Below are positions 1-8,224 of a stretch of DNA of 18,180 nt, piece after piece. The stretch lies in the NCBI GenBank assembly GCA_034678805.1, contig JAXDBN010000174.1, positions 1-18,180 of the forward strand, given 5' to 3'. The notes beneath the pieces are model-generated. The model was not told where the DNA came from. It saw only the letters and a program-made list of their open reading frames with translations, and made no database searches. The stretch comes from PHAA01 sp034678805 (GTDB lineage: Bacteria > Bacillota > Syntrophomonadia > Syntrophomonadales > Syntrophomonadaceae). The position numbers were made by a program, and so were the translations under genes. The first letter of the stretch is position 1. Each line of letters begins with the position of its first letter.

Positions 1-1
1 A

Positions 2-685
2 CGTTTAATTCCTGTTGACCTGGACTCTTACAAACCTTTACGCGAACTAGTATTAGACGCTATTCGAACTGCCATTATGAACGGAACCCTGCAACCGCGA
101 GAAAGACTAATGGAACTACAGTTAGCAGAAGAGCTAGGGGTATCGCGTACCCCTATCAGGGAGGCCCTGCGAAAACTGGAGTTAGAAGGTTTTATTGTCA
201 TGGTACCCCGTAAAGGAGCCTATGTAGCGGATCTTTCTTTTAAGGACATAGCCGATGTATTTGAAATCAGGGCTGCCCTGGAAGGGCTGGCCGCTGGTCT
301 GGCCGCGGAGAGAATCACCGAGGATGAGCTGGATTCCATGGAGAGGCTTCTGGTAGGGAAACAGGAGGCTATTACCCAAGGTGATATTGACAAGCTGGTT
401 GAGGTTGATACCTCATTTCATGAGCTTTTATATAAAGCCAGTCGTAATGCTAGATTAGCTACCATCATTAGTAATCTAAGAGAACAAATCCAAAGGTTCC
501 GATTGACATCCTTATCTTTCCCGGGCAGAAATAAAGAATCTCTCAAAGAACACAAACAATTGGTTGAAGCTATACAAGCCCGTGATAGTCAGTTAGCCAG
601 ACAACTAGCCCAAGATCATATTGAGAACGCAGAGAATGTCTTGATTGAGTGTATTAAATTGGAAGCAAATAAACAAGAGGCCTGA
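2..685 (+). CDS. GntR-family transcriptional regulator, FadR/FCD subfamily (5' partial)
   Basis: DNA-binding one-component regulator that should sense a small organic ligand. The reading frame is open from base 2, and the 25 codons before the first ATG (base 77) encode the usual start of a winged helix (RLIPVDLDSYKPLRELVLDAI). The gene therefore begins just upstream of the window, and base 77 is not its start. The winged helix-turn-helix runs to about residue 70 of the visible protein, with the family hallmark LAEELGVSRTPIREALRKLELEG. An all-helical FCD ligand domain follows; its metal-binding-type positions are visible as the D and H of VDTSFHELLY, the H of LKEHKQL and the H of DHIENAEN. It stops 30 bases before the nucleotidyltransferase and is probably co-transcribed with it. 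The ligand cannot be told from sequence. Confidence 0.93.
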   Translation, partial: RLIPVDLDSYKPLRELVLDAIRTAIMNGTLQPRERLMELQLAEELGVSRTPIREALRKLELEGFIVMVPRKGAYVADLSFKDIADVFEIRAALEGLAAGLAAERITEDELDSMERLLVGKQEAITQGDIDKLVEVDTSFHELLYKASRNARLATIISNLREQIQRFRLTSLSFPGRNKESLKEHKQLVEAIQARDSQLARQLAQDHIENAENVLIECIKLEANKQEA

Positions 686-687
686 TT

Positions 688-704
688 CCATAATGCAATT
701 ATGG
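688..704 (+). promoter_or_regulatory. Inverted repeat overlapping the ribosome binding site of the nucleotidyltransferase gene
   Basis: CCATAAT and ATTATGG form a perfect 7-base inverted repeat around a GCA loop. The right arm shares its last two bases with the GGAGG ribosome binding site (703-707). As RNA it would be a short hairpin that could partly mask the site; as DNA it could be a dyad operator. It is AT-rich, so the hairpin would be weak. Confidence 0.35.
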
Positions 705-715
705 AGGTATTGGTA

Positions 716-1495
716 GTGCAGTATGACGCGGTTATCCTAGCCGGTGGCGAAAATAGCAGCGAGCTTAAGAAGATTGCTCCTTATAGTAATGAGGCATTAA
801 TTATAATAGGCAACTATCCTATGATTTATTTTGTATACAGAGCCCTCCGTGCCACTCCCAGCATAAACAATATCGTAGTTAGCGGACCAATAGAGGCATT
901 AAGAAATATTCTGCCTCGTGACGAAAGGCTTTTTTTCGTAGAGGGCGGACAGGATGCCATGGAGACATTTGCCAACGGAGTTGACTTTCTAAAGGAAGGC
1001 ATAAGCCACAAAGTTCTGGCTGTTCCAACTGATATTCCTTTCATAACTCCCGAGGCAATCAGTGATTTCCTGACTAGTTGTGAGGGCAGTGAGGCAGATC
1101 TTTACTACCCAGTTACTAGCAAAGAAGTGAACGACCGCAAATATCCGGGCGTTATCCGGACCTATGTGCGACTCAAAGATGGTGTATTTACGGGCGGCAA
1201 CCTATTTCTGCTACGCTCCGCAATCATACCTGCCTGCCTTGATTTTGGCGAGAAACTTGTTAGCCGGCGCAAAGACCCTCTGGCTATCGCCAGATTGTTT
1301 GGAATCGGTTTGGTTTGTAAATATTTACTAGGGCGGCTTACTATCAGGTCGGCAGAAAAAAGGCTTTTTGAGGTTGCCGGAATTCGCGGTAAAGGAATTA
1401 TATCCCCTTATGCTGAAGTAGGGGTGGATGTTGATAAACCTGGGGATTTGCTATTAGCCCAACAATATCTGGGCAATATAAGCTTTGAGCGTTAA
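716..1495 (+). CDS. MobA-like nucleotidyltransferase of unknown substrate
   Basis: Predicted NTP:sugar or NTP:alcohol nucleotidyltransferase with a Rossmann-like GT-A fold, about 259 residues. I chose the GTG at 716 because GGAGG (703-707) lies 8 bases before it, while the ATG at 701 is part of that binding site. The N-terminus has the VILAGG nucleotide loop, then NEALIIIGNYPMIYFVYRAL, which matches the family pattern nKALlpigGkPMi with Glu where many members have Lys. PTDIPFIT stands for the metal-binding GDxPxl motif, and a C-terminal DVDKPGDLLLA resembles the closing DidTpeDl motif. The basic residue of the usual GxGxR loop is not evident (LAGGENSSELKK). It sits directly before glmU, itself a nucleotidyltransferase, so an envelope or nucleotide-sugar role is possible but unproven. 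Confidence 0.75.
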   Translation: MQYDAVILAGGENSSELKKIAPYSNEALIIIGNYPMIYFVYRALRATPSINNIVVSGPIEALRNILPRDERLFFVEGGQDAMETFANGVDFLKEGISHKVLAVPTDIPFITPEAISDFLTSCEGSEADLYYPVTSKEVNDRKYPGVIRTYVRLKDGVFTGGNLFLLRSAIIPACLDFGEKLVSRRKDPLAIARLFGIGLVCKYLLGRLTIRSAEKRLFEVAGIRGKGIISPYAEVGVDVDKPGDLLLAQQYLGNISFER

Positions 1496-1506
1496 TATAT
1501 TCAGCT

Positions 1507-1536
1507 TTTACAGTCAATATGATAAAAGGTTATAAT
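1507..1536 (+). promoter_or_regulatory. Predicted sigma-A promoter for glmU
   Basis: TTTACA (1507-1512) and TATAAT (1531-1536) are separated by 18 bases. The -10 is a perfect match and the -35 matches five of six. It lies about 60 bases before the chosen glmU start. A glmU start at the ATG at 1519 would fall inside this promoter, which argues for the GTG at 1597. Confidence 0.7.
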
Positions 1537-1596
1537 ACATTATGCGGGCTTACCATATATTCAATTAGTTTTGGGATGAGGAGAGGTATCTATACA

Positions 1597-2943
1597 GTGA
1601 AAATTTCTGCGGTAGTTCTCGCAGCAGGTAAAGGGGTTAGGATGCGTTCGCAACTACCCAAGGTGGTTCACCGGGTAGCTGGAAAACCTATAGTCGAACA
1701 TGTAATTGATGCTGCCCGTGCTGCCGGCGTGGATAAGCTAGTTTTGGTAGTCGGGCATGGCAGGGCTATGGTGGAAGAACTCTTTGAGCCTGGGGAAGTG
1801 GTATTTGCGGTTCAGGAACAGCAACTGGGAACGGGGCACGCATTAATGCAAGCCATGGAAAAAGTCCAAGACGACGAGACGATAGTTGTTCTAGCTGGAG
1901 ATACTCCGTTGTTGCAGGCAACAACAATAAAATCATTGTTGGATTACCACTTAGCATGCGAAGCATCGGCTACGGTATTATCGACTCAAGTTCAAGATCC
2001 ACACGGGTATGGCAGAATTATTCGTGAAAGGGACGGGTCGCTGCGTTCCATTATGGAAGAAAAAGATGCCTCTTTAGAAGAAAAGAAAATAAGCGAGATT
2101 AATTCCGGCATGTATTGTATGCAGGTTAATGATGTTGCTGATGCTCTGGCTGGCCTTAATACTAATAACCAGCAGGGCGAATATTATTTAACTGAAGTTT
2201 TGACACTACTCAAACAAAAGGGTAAAAAAGTTGAAATTCTTAAGGTTGATGCTGCAGAAGATATTTATGGTATAAATGACCGTATTCAGTTAGCCCAAGC
2301 GGAGGCCATCCTAAGACAACGCAAGAACAGATCTTTAATGATAAATGGTGTAACTGTTGTTGATCCCGATTCCACCTTTATCGATGTTGATGTAAATATC
2401 GGCAGCGATACGAGAATATACCCCGGATCCATAATTGAAGGCCGGACTATTATAGGCAATGATTGCCAAATTGGACCGGCAACCCACATCACATCCTCCA
2501 TCATTGGCAACAATGTCACAATTGAACATTCTCGCTTGAAGGAAGCTCAGGTTGGTGATGAATGTACTATAGGTCCTTATGCCTACTTACGTCCCGGTGC
2601 AGTTTTGCACCGGAAGGTCAAAGTCGGAGATTTTGTTGAGATTAAAAAGTCAGTTCTGGGAGAAGGTAGTAAAGCTCCGCATTTGAGTTATGTCGGTGAT
2701 GCCCAAGTTGGTAAAGGCGTAAACATAGGGGCCGGTACAATTACCTGTAATTATGACGGTAAAAATAAATGGGAAACCATCCTCGAAGACGGGGTATTCA
2801 TTGGCAGCAATACTAATTTGGTAGCTCCGATCAGGGTGGGGGCCAACTCCATAACTGGTGCAGGTTCTACTATAACCAGAGATGTTCCAGCGGATACACT
2901 GGCGGTAGAAAGAGCTCAACAAAAGAACTTAAAAAAGAGATAA
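1597..2943 (+). CDS. glmU: Bifunctional GlcN-1-P acetyltransferase / UDP-GlcNAc pyrophosphorylase
   Basis: Makes UDP-N-acetylglucosamine for peptidoglycan and teichoic acids: the C-terminal half acetylates glucosamine-1-phosphate and the N-terminal half adds UMP from UTP. The N-terminal pyrophosphorylase domain shows LAAGKGVRMRSQLPK (residues 8-22), GTGHALMQA and AGDTPLL. The C-terminal left-handed beta helix begins near residue 250 and contains the signature APHLSYVGDA with the likely catalytic His, then NIGAGTITCNYDGKNKWETI. The GTG at 1597 is preferred over the upstream ATG at 1519 because GAGAGGT sits 9 bases before it and because VKISAVVLAAGKG then begins as in other GlmU proteins. The resulting 448 residues is normal. 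It heads the glmU-prs-pth set. SpoVG, the usual upstream neighbour in Bacillus, is absent. Confidence 0.97.
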   Translation: MKISAVVLAAGKGVRMRSQLPKVVHRVAGKPIVEHVIDAARAAGVDKLVLVVGHGRAMVEELFEPGEVVFAVQEQQLGTGHALMQAMEKVQDDETIVVLAGDTPLLQATTIKSLLDYHLACEASATVLSTQVQDPHGYGRIIRERDGSLRSIMEEKDASLEEKKISEINSGMYCMQVNDVADALAGLNTNNQQGEYYLTEVLTLLKQKGKKVEILKVDAAEDIYGINDRIQLAQAEAILRQRKNRSLMINGVTVVDPDSTFIDVDVNIGSDTRIYPGSIIEGRTIIGNDCQIGPATHITSSIIGNNVTIEHSRLKEAQVGDECTIGPYAYLRPGAVLHRKVKVGDFVEIKKSVLGEGSKAPHLSYVGDAQVGKGVNIGAGTITCNYDGKNKWETILEDGVFIGSNTNLVAPIRVGANSITGAGSTITRDVPADTLAVERAQQKNLKKR

Positions 2944-2994
2944 GAGAAAAGTATCCTATAGAAGTTCCAAAAACCGAATGGAGGTTAAGCTTAA

Positions 2995-3942
2995 ATGAAT
3001 ACATCCAGGTGGAGGATGAAGCTATTCACCGGTAACGCCAATCCTTTACTAGCAAAGGAGATTGGAGATTACCTGGGAATGTCCCTGGCTAAGGCAACAG
3101 TTTCTCATTTTTCCGATGGAGAAGTCAGTGTAGAAATTGATGAGAGTGTACGTGGGGTGGATACCTTTGTTATTCAGCCTACCTGCAGCCCCGGTAATGA
3201 AAACCTAATGGAACTGCTGATAATGATCGATGCTTTCCGACGGGCTTCGGCCGGGCGGATTAATGCGGTAATACCCTATTTTGGTTACGGCCGCCAAGAT
3301 CGCAAGAACCGAGCACGTGATCCGATAACCGCCAAGCTGGTTTCTAATCTGATCGTTGAGGCTGGTGCTGATCGGGTGGTAACTGTGGATCTTCACGCTA
3401 CTCAGATCCAGGGTTTCTTCGATATACCCGTCGATCATTTGCCTGGTGTAGCAACTCTGGCGGACCATATATTAAAGAAGAACCTTGGTGACAATGCGGT
3501 AGTAGTTTCGCCGGATGTTGGAGGGGTCACCAGAGCCCGTAACCTGGCTGCCAAACTGGGTGCTCCACTGGCGATAATAGACAAAAGACGCCCTGCTGCC
3601 AATGTATCCGAGATAATGAATGTAATAGGTGAGGTTGAAGGCAAATCAGTTATTTTAATAGATGACATAATTGATACGGCTGGTACAGTCTGTAACGCGG
3701 CCGATGTAATGGTGGATAAAGGTGCGAAAGAAGTATATGTCTGCTGTACACATCCTGTATTTTCGGGGCCAGCTATGGAAAGACTGGGAGCTGCTCCGAT
3801 AGAAGAGATTATAGTGACCAATACAATACCAACGCGGGAGAAGCTGCCCAACTTGACGGTTTTGTCCATCGCCCCCTTGATAGGAGAAGCTATCTTGAGA
3901 ATACATGAGGACTTATCGGTCAGTAAAATATTTGAAGATTAA
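2995..3942 (+). CDS. prs: Ribose-phosphate pyrophosphokinase (PRPP synthetase)
   Basis: Makes phosphoribosyl pyrophosphate from ribose-5-phosphate and ATP for purine, pyrimidine, NAD, His and Trp synthesis. The 315-residue length is standard. Visible motifs are KLFTGNANPLLAKEIGDYLG and FSDGEVSVEIDESVRG at the N-terminus, the catalytic flexible-loop region YFGYGRQDRKNRARDPITAK, the divalent-metal signature VDLHATQIQGFF, and the PRPP-binding loop IDDIIDTAGT. The ATG at 2995 is supported by GGAGG (2980-2984) with a 10-base spacer. A second ATG seven codons in has GGAGG directly against it, too close to work. The gap from glmU is 51 bases with no terminator, so the two are probably one operon. 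Confidence 0.97.
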   Translation: MNTSRWRMKLFTGNANPLLAKEIGDYLGMSLAKATVSHFSDGEVSVEIDESVRGVDTFVIQPTCSPGNENLMELLIMIDAFRRASAGRINAVIPYFGYGRQDRKNRARDPITAKLVSNLIVEAGADRVVTVDLHATQIQGFFDIPVDHLPGVATLADHILKKNLGDNAVVVSPDVGGVTRARNLAAKLGAPLAIIDKRRPAANVSEIMNVIGEVEGKSVILIDDIIDTAGTVCNAADVMVDKGAKEVYVCCTHPVFSGPAMERLGAAPIEEIIVTNTIPTREKLPNLTVLSIAPLIGEAILRIHEDLSVSKIFED

Positions 3943-3970
3943 GCGCAGATACATAATCATATAGTCTTAG

Positions 3971-3992
3971 AGGCGCACTCCAGGGTGGGCCT
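3971..3992 (+). other. Short hairpin in the prs-pth gap
   Basis: AGGCGCACT pairs with GGTGGGCCT around a CCAG loop, with one G/G mismatch and one T-G pair. Only TTTAATT follows, so it is at best a weak or partial terminator. It occupies the place where Bacillus carries ctc. Confidence 0.35.
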
Positions 3993-4032
3993 TTAATTGT
4001 CAGTAACAGTCCGGAAAAGGCAGGAGGATGAG

Positions 4033-4587
4033 ATGAAAGTTGTGGTAGGACTAGGTAATCCTGGCCCCGAATATAAAGAAACCCGCCATAATGTTGGTTT
4101 TAAGGTACTGGAAGAGCTGGCTTCCCGTTACCGGGTAGAGAAACAAGAGAGTAAACACGACTCGATTATTGGTGAGATCAGAATCAAAGGTGAAAAGGTG
4201 TTATTGGTGAAACCGCTGACCTATATGAACTTAAGCGGGAGGGCTGTGCAGCCCTTGGTTCATTGGTATAAACTAGATCAGGCTGATCTCATGGTGATTT
4301 ATGATGATATGGATTTGCCCGTTGGATCAATTCGTATTCGAGCTGCGGGTGGAAGCGGCGGACACAAGGGAATTAAGTCGATTATAGAAAGGTTAGCCAC
4401 CGAGGACTTTGCCCGTACTCGCATCGGTATCGGGCGACCCACCGAACGAGGTGCTGCGGATTGGGTTCTAGGCCGTGTTACCGGTGCCGAAAAAGAGTTG
4501 ATTGATTTAATGATAAAAAAGGCGGCCGATGCCGTGGAAACCTGGATAAATTCTGGTCTAACCGAAGCTATGAACGCGTACAATTAG
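4033..4587 (+). CDS. pth: Peptidyl-tRNA hydrolase
   Basis: Releases tRNA from peptidyl-tRNA dropped by the ribosome; called spoVC in Bacillus. The ATG at 4033 follows AGGAGG (4022-4027) by 5 bases and gives the classical beginning MKVVVGLGNPGPEYKETRHNVGF; a TTG at 3997 in the same frame has no binding site. Key residues visible are Asn9, the catalytic His19 (in TRHNVGF), the Asp-rich YDDMDLPVG that carries the partner Asp, and GGSGGHKGIKSI. The length of 184 residues is normal. The gene follows prs by 90 bases and precedes fin, as in Bacillus apart from the missing ctc. Confidence 0.97.
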   Translation: MKVVVGLGNPGPEYKETRHNVGFKVLEELASRYRVEKQESKHDSIIGEIRIKGEKVLLVKPLTYMNLSGRAVQPLVHWYKLDQADLMVIYDDMDLPVGSIRIRAAGGSGGHKGIKSIIERLATEDFARTRIGIGRPTERGAADWVLGRVTGAEKELIDLMIKKAADAVETWINSGLTEAMNAYN

Positions 4588-4591
4588 CCAG

Positions 4592-4622
4592 GTATATTTG
4601 CGGGTCCTTTCAGGGAAAATTA
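4592..4622 (+). promoter_or_regulatory. Predicted sigma-F (early forespore) promoter for fin
   Basis: GTATA (4592-4596) fits the sigma-F -35 consensus GYWTA. After 16 bases GGGAAAATTA (4613-4622) fits every position of the -10 consensus GGNRANANTW. The spacer is one base longer than the commonest 15. It starts just after the pth stop and is about 30 bases before the fin start. Bacillus fin is transcribed by sigma-F, which agrees. Confidence 0.6.
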
Positions 4623-4650
4623 TTGATAAACAATCAAAGGGGCGCGCAAG

Positions 4651-4812
4651 ATGAAGATTTATTACGTTTGCGAATACTGCGAACGCATTTTTCAGGAAAT
4701 TGAGGTACAAGGTGACCTGAGAAGCGTTCAAGTTAGTGGTATTTGTGATGAATGTGCCATGGAGATGGGTCTAACCGACTCCGGGATTTTAGGCCAGCAT
4801 TATTATAGTTAA
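4651..4812 (+). CDS. fin: Fin-like anti-sigma-F factor (YabK family), short form
   Basis: A 53-codon gene. The protein begins MKIYYVCEYCERIF and has two zinc-ribbon-like pairs: C7-x2-C10 and C32-x2-C35 (GICDEC). Bacillus Fin (YabK), also located between pth and mfd, has the same arrangement (HYYC..C near the start and IC..C near the end) but is about 76 residues, so this copy is shorter between the pairs and at the C-terminus. Fin inhibits sigma-F during the switch to sigma-G in the forespore; that role is inferred here from position, cysteine pattern and the sigma-F-like promoter. AAAGGGG (4637-4642 and just before) lies 8 bases before the ATG. A generic small zinc-ribbon protein is the alternative reading. 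Confidence 0.75.
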   Translation: MKIYYVCEYCERIFQEIEVQGDLRSVQVSGICDECAMEMGLTDSGILGQHYYS

Positions 4813-4933
4813 AGTCAGGGTGGACATTTTGGGTCGATTCAAAGCTGCCGGATATCGGTAAATGTGACCATAGCAACAGGAAATATGCTATATATAGTAT
4901 AAAGGATTAAGTAACCCTAGACCTAAAATGATA

Positions 4934-4961
4934 GTGGAGGTCGATGTTTTTCGATGTCCAC
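4934..4961 (+). other. Hairpin in the mfd leader with an alternative upstream pairing partner
   Basis: GTGGAGGTCGA (4934-4944) pairs with TCGATGTCCAC (4951-4961) over a TGTTTT loop, with one mismatch and one wobble. The right arm (4954-4962) is also perfectly complementary for 9 bases to GGTGGACAT at 4819-4827, right after the fin stop. The two pairings exclude one another. CTTTATT follows, so it is not a good intrinsic terminator. Confidence 0.35.
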
Positions 4962-5002
4962 CTTTATTGCGTGGCAAAATGGGATTAGGAGAAAATTACA
5001 GG

Positions 5003-8000
5003 ATGAACTTAGATCTGCTGGATTCTGCAATAAAAAGTCTGAAAGCTGGAGAAAATGCTATGCTTAGCGGCCTCTCCGGTGCAGCTCGGGTATTTGTATT
5101 GAGGGAAATATGGAAAAGCTGCGCAGGCAGGATGTTGTGTATCATGCCCAGGGAAGAGCAGGCTTACGACCTAGCTAACGATTTGAGTATGCTTGTAGGT
5201 CGGGATCGGATTGATTTATTTCTCGAACGTGATTTTGTATTTATGAAAGATAATACTACCCAAGTAGAGGTACAGCGGTTATCAACTCTACGGGATTTAA
5301 TGCTGCACCCTCGTCGCCGGTCGATAATCATAACTACTGTGGGAGGGCTCCTATACTACATCATTTCACCGCAGCAGCTGCAGCAAGCGACACTCAATTT
5401 AGAACTTGGCAAGGAATATCCCAGTCAAGAAATACTGATGCGATTGATCCAGGCAGGTTATGAACGGGTAGATACGGTAACTCGACCTGGTCACTTATCG
5501 GTGCGGGGTGGAATAATTGATATTTTCCCAGCTGGGGATAGTGAGCCTTGCCGGATGGAATTCTTCGGGGATACCATTGACACCATGCGGCGTTTTGATT
5601 TAAACACGCAACGTTCAGGCAAGAATGAGACCCAAGTACTTATTACACCGGCAGACGAACTTCGGGGTGATCATCTCCAAAGCACAATAATCGATTACCT
5701 GCCAATGTCCAGTTGCATATTATTTGATGAACCCCGTGAATGCTACCAGTTAATGCAAAGACTAGCACGGCGCTACCAGGGATTTGCAAAAGAAGCCAGA
5801 AAAGAAGATGAGGGATATCCGGAATTAAACATTTTGGATCGTAACACGTTTGATTCCGGAATTGCTCGCCATAGACTTATTTATCATTCCTTTTTTCCCG
5901 GCAACATACCCCAGGTCCAAGTAGCCTTTTATGAGCATATTTCGCAACGGGAGATGGAACCTTTTCAGCAGCGCCATGAAAGCCTGTTTGAGCGCCTAAA
6001 AGAATGGGCAGACCAACAATACACAATACAAATCGCTATACCCAAAGAGACTTTGCGGGAGACATTAAAACAAGAGCTGGCCGACCACCATTTGTCAAAG
6101 GTAGAGTTTATCAATGACCACTATCAGCGCGGGTTTTTAAGTCAAAGTTTTAAGTTGGCCTTAATTACTCAACAGGATATTTGGGGAAAAAGGGGTTCAA
6201 AGCATATCCGGCAAAGGGCTTCTGCCGAACAGAGGATACTGGTTGAGGATCTGCAGCGCGGCGATTATGTGGTTCATGAGCATTATGGAGTCGGGATATT
6301 CCGAGGTGTTACACAAGTAGAAACGGATGGTGTTAGGCGTGAATACTTATTGCTTCAATATGCTGGCACTGACAAACTATACCTACCGGTAGATAAACTG
6401 GACTTACTATACCGGTATTCCAGTTCTGAAGAAAAAGAACCGCGCTTAAGCAAACTAGGTGGAACCGAATGGGAAAGGACCAGGCATCGCGTGGTCCAGT
6501 CGATTCAGGAAATGGCCGAGGATCTCCTTAAGCTTTATGCAGCAAGGGCCACCGTAAAAGGGCATGCCTTTAGCCAGGATACACCTTGGCAGGCACAATT
6601 TGAAGATGAATTTCCTTATCAAGAAACTCCGGATCAGTTGAAAGCCATTAGGGATGTAAAAAGAGATATGGAAAGCCCCAAACCTATGGACCGGTTGGTT
6701 TGTGGTGACGTGGGGTATGGCAAAACAGAGGTGGCCCTACGGGCAGCTTTCAAAGCCATAATGGACAGCAAACAGGTAGCATTATTGGTTCCCACTACAA
6801 TTTTAGCCGAACAGCATTATGAAACCTTTATTAAGAGGTTCCGAAATTACCCGGCTGGTATTGAAGTTCTAAGTCGATTTAAATCCCCGGCTGAGCAGAG
6901 AAAAATAATAGCTGACCTTGAAAAGGGAGCCGTAGACATAGTAATCGCCACCCATCGTTTATTATCAAAGGATATAAGGTTTCATAATTTAGGCCTATTG
7001 GTGGTTGATGAAGAACACCGATTTGGGGTTTCCCAAAAAGAAAAAATAAAAGCCCTTAAACAAGAAGTAGATGTTTTAAGTCTCTCTGCAACTCCCATCC
7101 CACGCAGTCTGCATATGGGTCTGACTGGATTGAGGGACTTAAGCATTATTGAGACTCCTCCTCCGGAGCGTTACCCCATCACAACTTATGTTATGGAATA
7201 TAATCCGGATATTGTACGGGAGGCAGTTTTGGCTGAAGTAGGCCGCGAAGGGCAGATTTTTATTGTACATAATAGAATCCAGGATATTTATCGTTTCCAT
7301 GAGGAATTACAGTCAATACTGCCGGGAATAAAGATAGGTATAGGTCATGGTAAAATGAAAGAGGTGGAGTTGGCTGAAAATATTACCAAGTTTTTAAACC
7401 AGGAATATGATCTGTTCTTGTGCACAACTATTATTGAATCAGGTTTGGATATGCCTAACGTTAATACCATAATAATTGACATGGCAGACCGGATGGGGTT
7501 AGCTCAGCTATATCAGCTGCGCGGCCGGGTAGGCCGTTCCAATCGTTTAGCTTATGCTTACTTAACCTACCACCCAGATAAAGTAATTACTGAGGCATCT
7601 CAGAAACGATTAAATGCGCTGCGTGAATTTAATGAACTGGGCGCTGGTATTCGTATTGCGTTACGCGATTTGGAAATAAGAGGAGCAGGAAATATCCTCG
7701 GAGTACAACAACATGGTTATATACACGCAGTTGGTTTCGACCTTTATTGTCGCTTGTTGGAGCAGGAAACCGCCCGTCTAAAAGGTACAATTGTGAAAGA
7801 ATCATTGCAACCGCAACTGGATATTGATGTAGACTATTATATACCAGACAGCTATATTCCAGACTCCGGGACTAAAATGCGCATTTACCGCAGGATGCTG
7901 TTAGTTTCGGCCTATGAAGATATTAATGAAATCAGAGAGGAGATACAGGATCGCTTTGGCCCTTTGCCCCAACCGGTTGTTAACTTCCTCCAGATAGCTG

Positions 8001-8212
8001 AGCTTCGTCTTACTGCCCGGGATAAAAAGATTAAGGGGCTGCGCCGTAAAGGAGCGGAGGTGGAAATCCAGTTGGCTAATCGCTTACCGGAAGATTATAC
8101 CCCACCGAAAAATTTGATAATTAAGAAAATCAATCCGTATACACTAGCCGTGCATATGAATCAGGGTGCCACTTTGCAGGCCTTACAGGACGCACTAGAT
8201 ATTATTCAATAG
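5003..8212 (+). CDS. mfd: Transcription-repair coupling factor Mfd
   Basis: Removes RNA polymerase stalled at DNA lesions and recruits UvrA. The ATG at 5003 is chosen because AGGAG (4987-4991) lies 11 bases before it; the upstream in-frame ATGs (4928, 4979) have no binding site and the first lies beside a leader hairpin. The result is 1069 residues, somewhat below the common 1150-1180. Domains in order: UvrB-like N-terminal module with the signature VRGGIIDIFPAGD; RNA-polymerase-interacting CarD-like domain RGDYVVHEHYGVGIF (419-433); helicase with Walker A GDVGYGKTE (568-576), DEEH box (669-672), SATPIPRSL and QLRGRVGR (838-845); and a C-terminal TRCF domain with YIPDSYIPDS. All key motifs are intact. 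Its 3' end faces the ger operon with only 12 bases between stop codons. Confidence 0.97.
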   Translation: MNLDLLDSAIKSLKAGENAMLSGLSGAARVFVLREIWKSCAGRMLCIMPREEQAYDLANDLSMLVGRDRIDLFLERDFVFMKDNTTQVEVQRLSTLRDLMLHPRRRSIIITTVGGLLYYIISPQQLQQATLNLELGKEYPSQEILMRLIQAGYERVDTVTRPGHLSVRGGIIDIFPAGDSEPCRMEFFGDTIDTMRRFDLNTQRSGKNETQVLITPADELRGDHLQSTIIDYLPMSSCILFDEPRECYQLMQRLARRYQGFAKEARKEDEGYPELNILDRNTFDSGIARHRLIYHSFFPGNIPQVQVAFYEHISQREMEPFQQRHESLFERLKEWADQQYTIQIAIPKETLRETLKQELADHHLSKVEFINDHYQRGFLSQSFKLALITQQDIWGKRGSKHIRQRASAEQRILVEDLQRGDYVVHEHYGVGIFRGVTQVETDGVRREYLLLQYAGTDKLYLPVDKLDLLYRYSSSEEKEPRLSKLGGTEWERTRHRVVQSIQEMAEDLLKLYAARATVKGHAFSQDTPWQAQFEDEFPYQETPDQLKAIRDVKRDMESPKPMDRLVCGDVGYGKTEVALRAAFKAIMDSKQVALLVPTTILAEQHYETFIKRFRNYPAGIEVLSRFKSPAEQRKIIADLEKGAVDIVIATHRLLSKDIRFHNLGLLVVDEEHRFGVSQKEKIKALKQEVDVLSLSATPIPRSLHMGLTGLRDLSIIETPPPERYPITTYVMEYNPDIVREAVLAEVGREGQIFIVHNRIQDIYRFHEELQSILPGIKIGIGHGKMKEVELAENITKFLNQEYDLFLCTTIIESGLDMPNVNTIIIDMADRMGLAQLYQLRGRVGRSNRLAYAYLTYHPDKVITEASQKRLNALREFNELGAGIRIALRDLEIRGAGNILGVQQHGYIHAVGFDLYCRLLEQETARLKGTIVKESLQPQLDIDVDYYIPDSYIPDSGTKMRIYRRMLLVSAYEDINEIREEIQDRFGPLPQPVVNFLQIAELRLTARDKKIKGLRRKGAEVEIQLANRLPEDYTPPKNLIIKKINPYTLAVHMNQGATLQALQDALDIIQ

Positions 8213-8224
8213 ACTAGAAGATTC

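Noticed and set aside
1519..1596. N-terminal extension of GlmU from the ATG at 1519.
   Set aside because: The ATG overlaps the predicted promoter spacer, has no ribosome binding site, and adds 26 residues unlike other GlmU proteins.
3435..3869. Long open frame on the minus strand opposite prs (144 codons).
   Set aside because: It lies wholly inside prs, has a low-complexity Ser/Thr/Ala composition typical of an antisense shadow, and has no ribosome binding site.
4870..4903. AT-rich TATATATAGTATAAA as an mfd promoter.
   Set aside because: Several -10-like hexamers are present but none has a -35 at 16-18 bases, so it cannot be told from AT-rich background.
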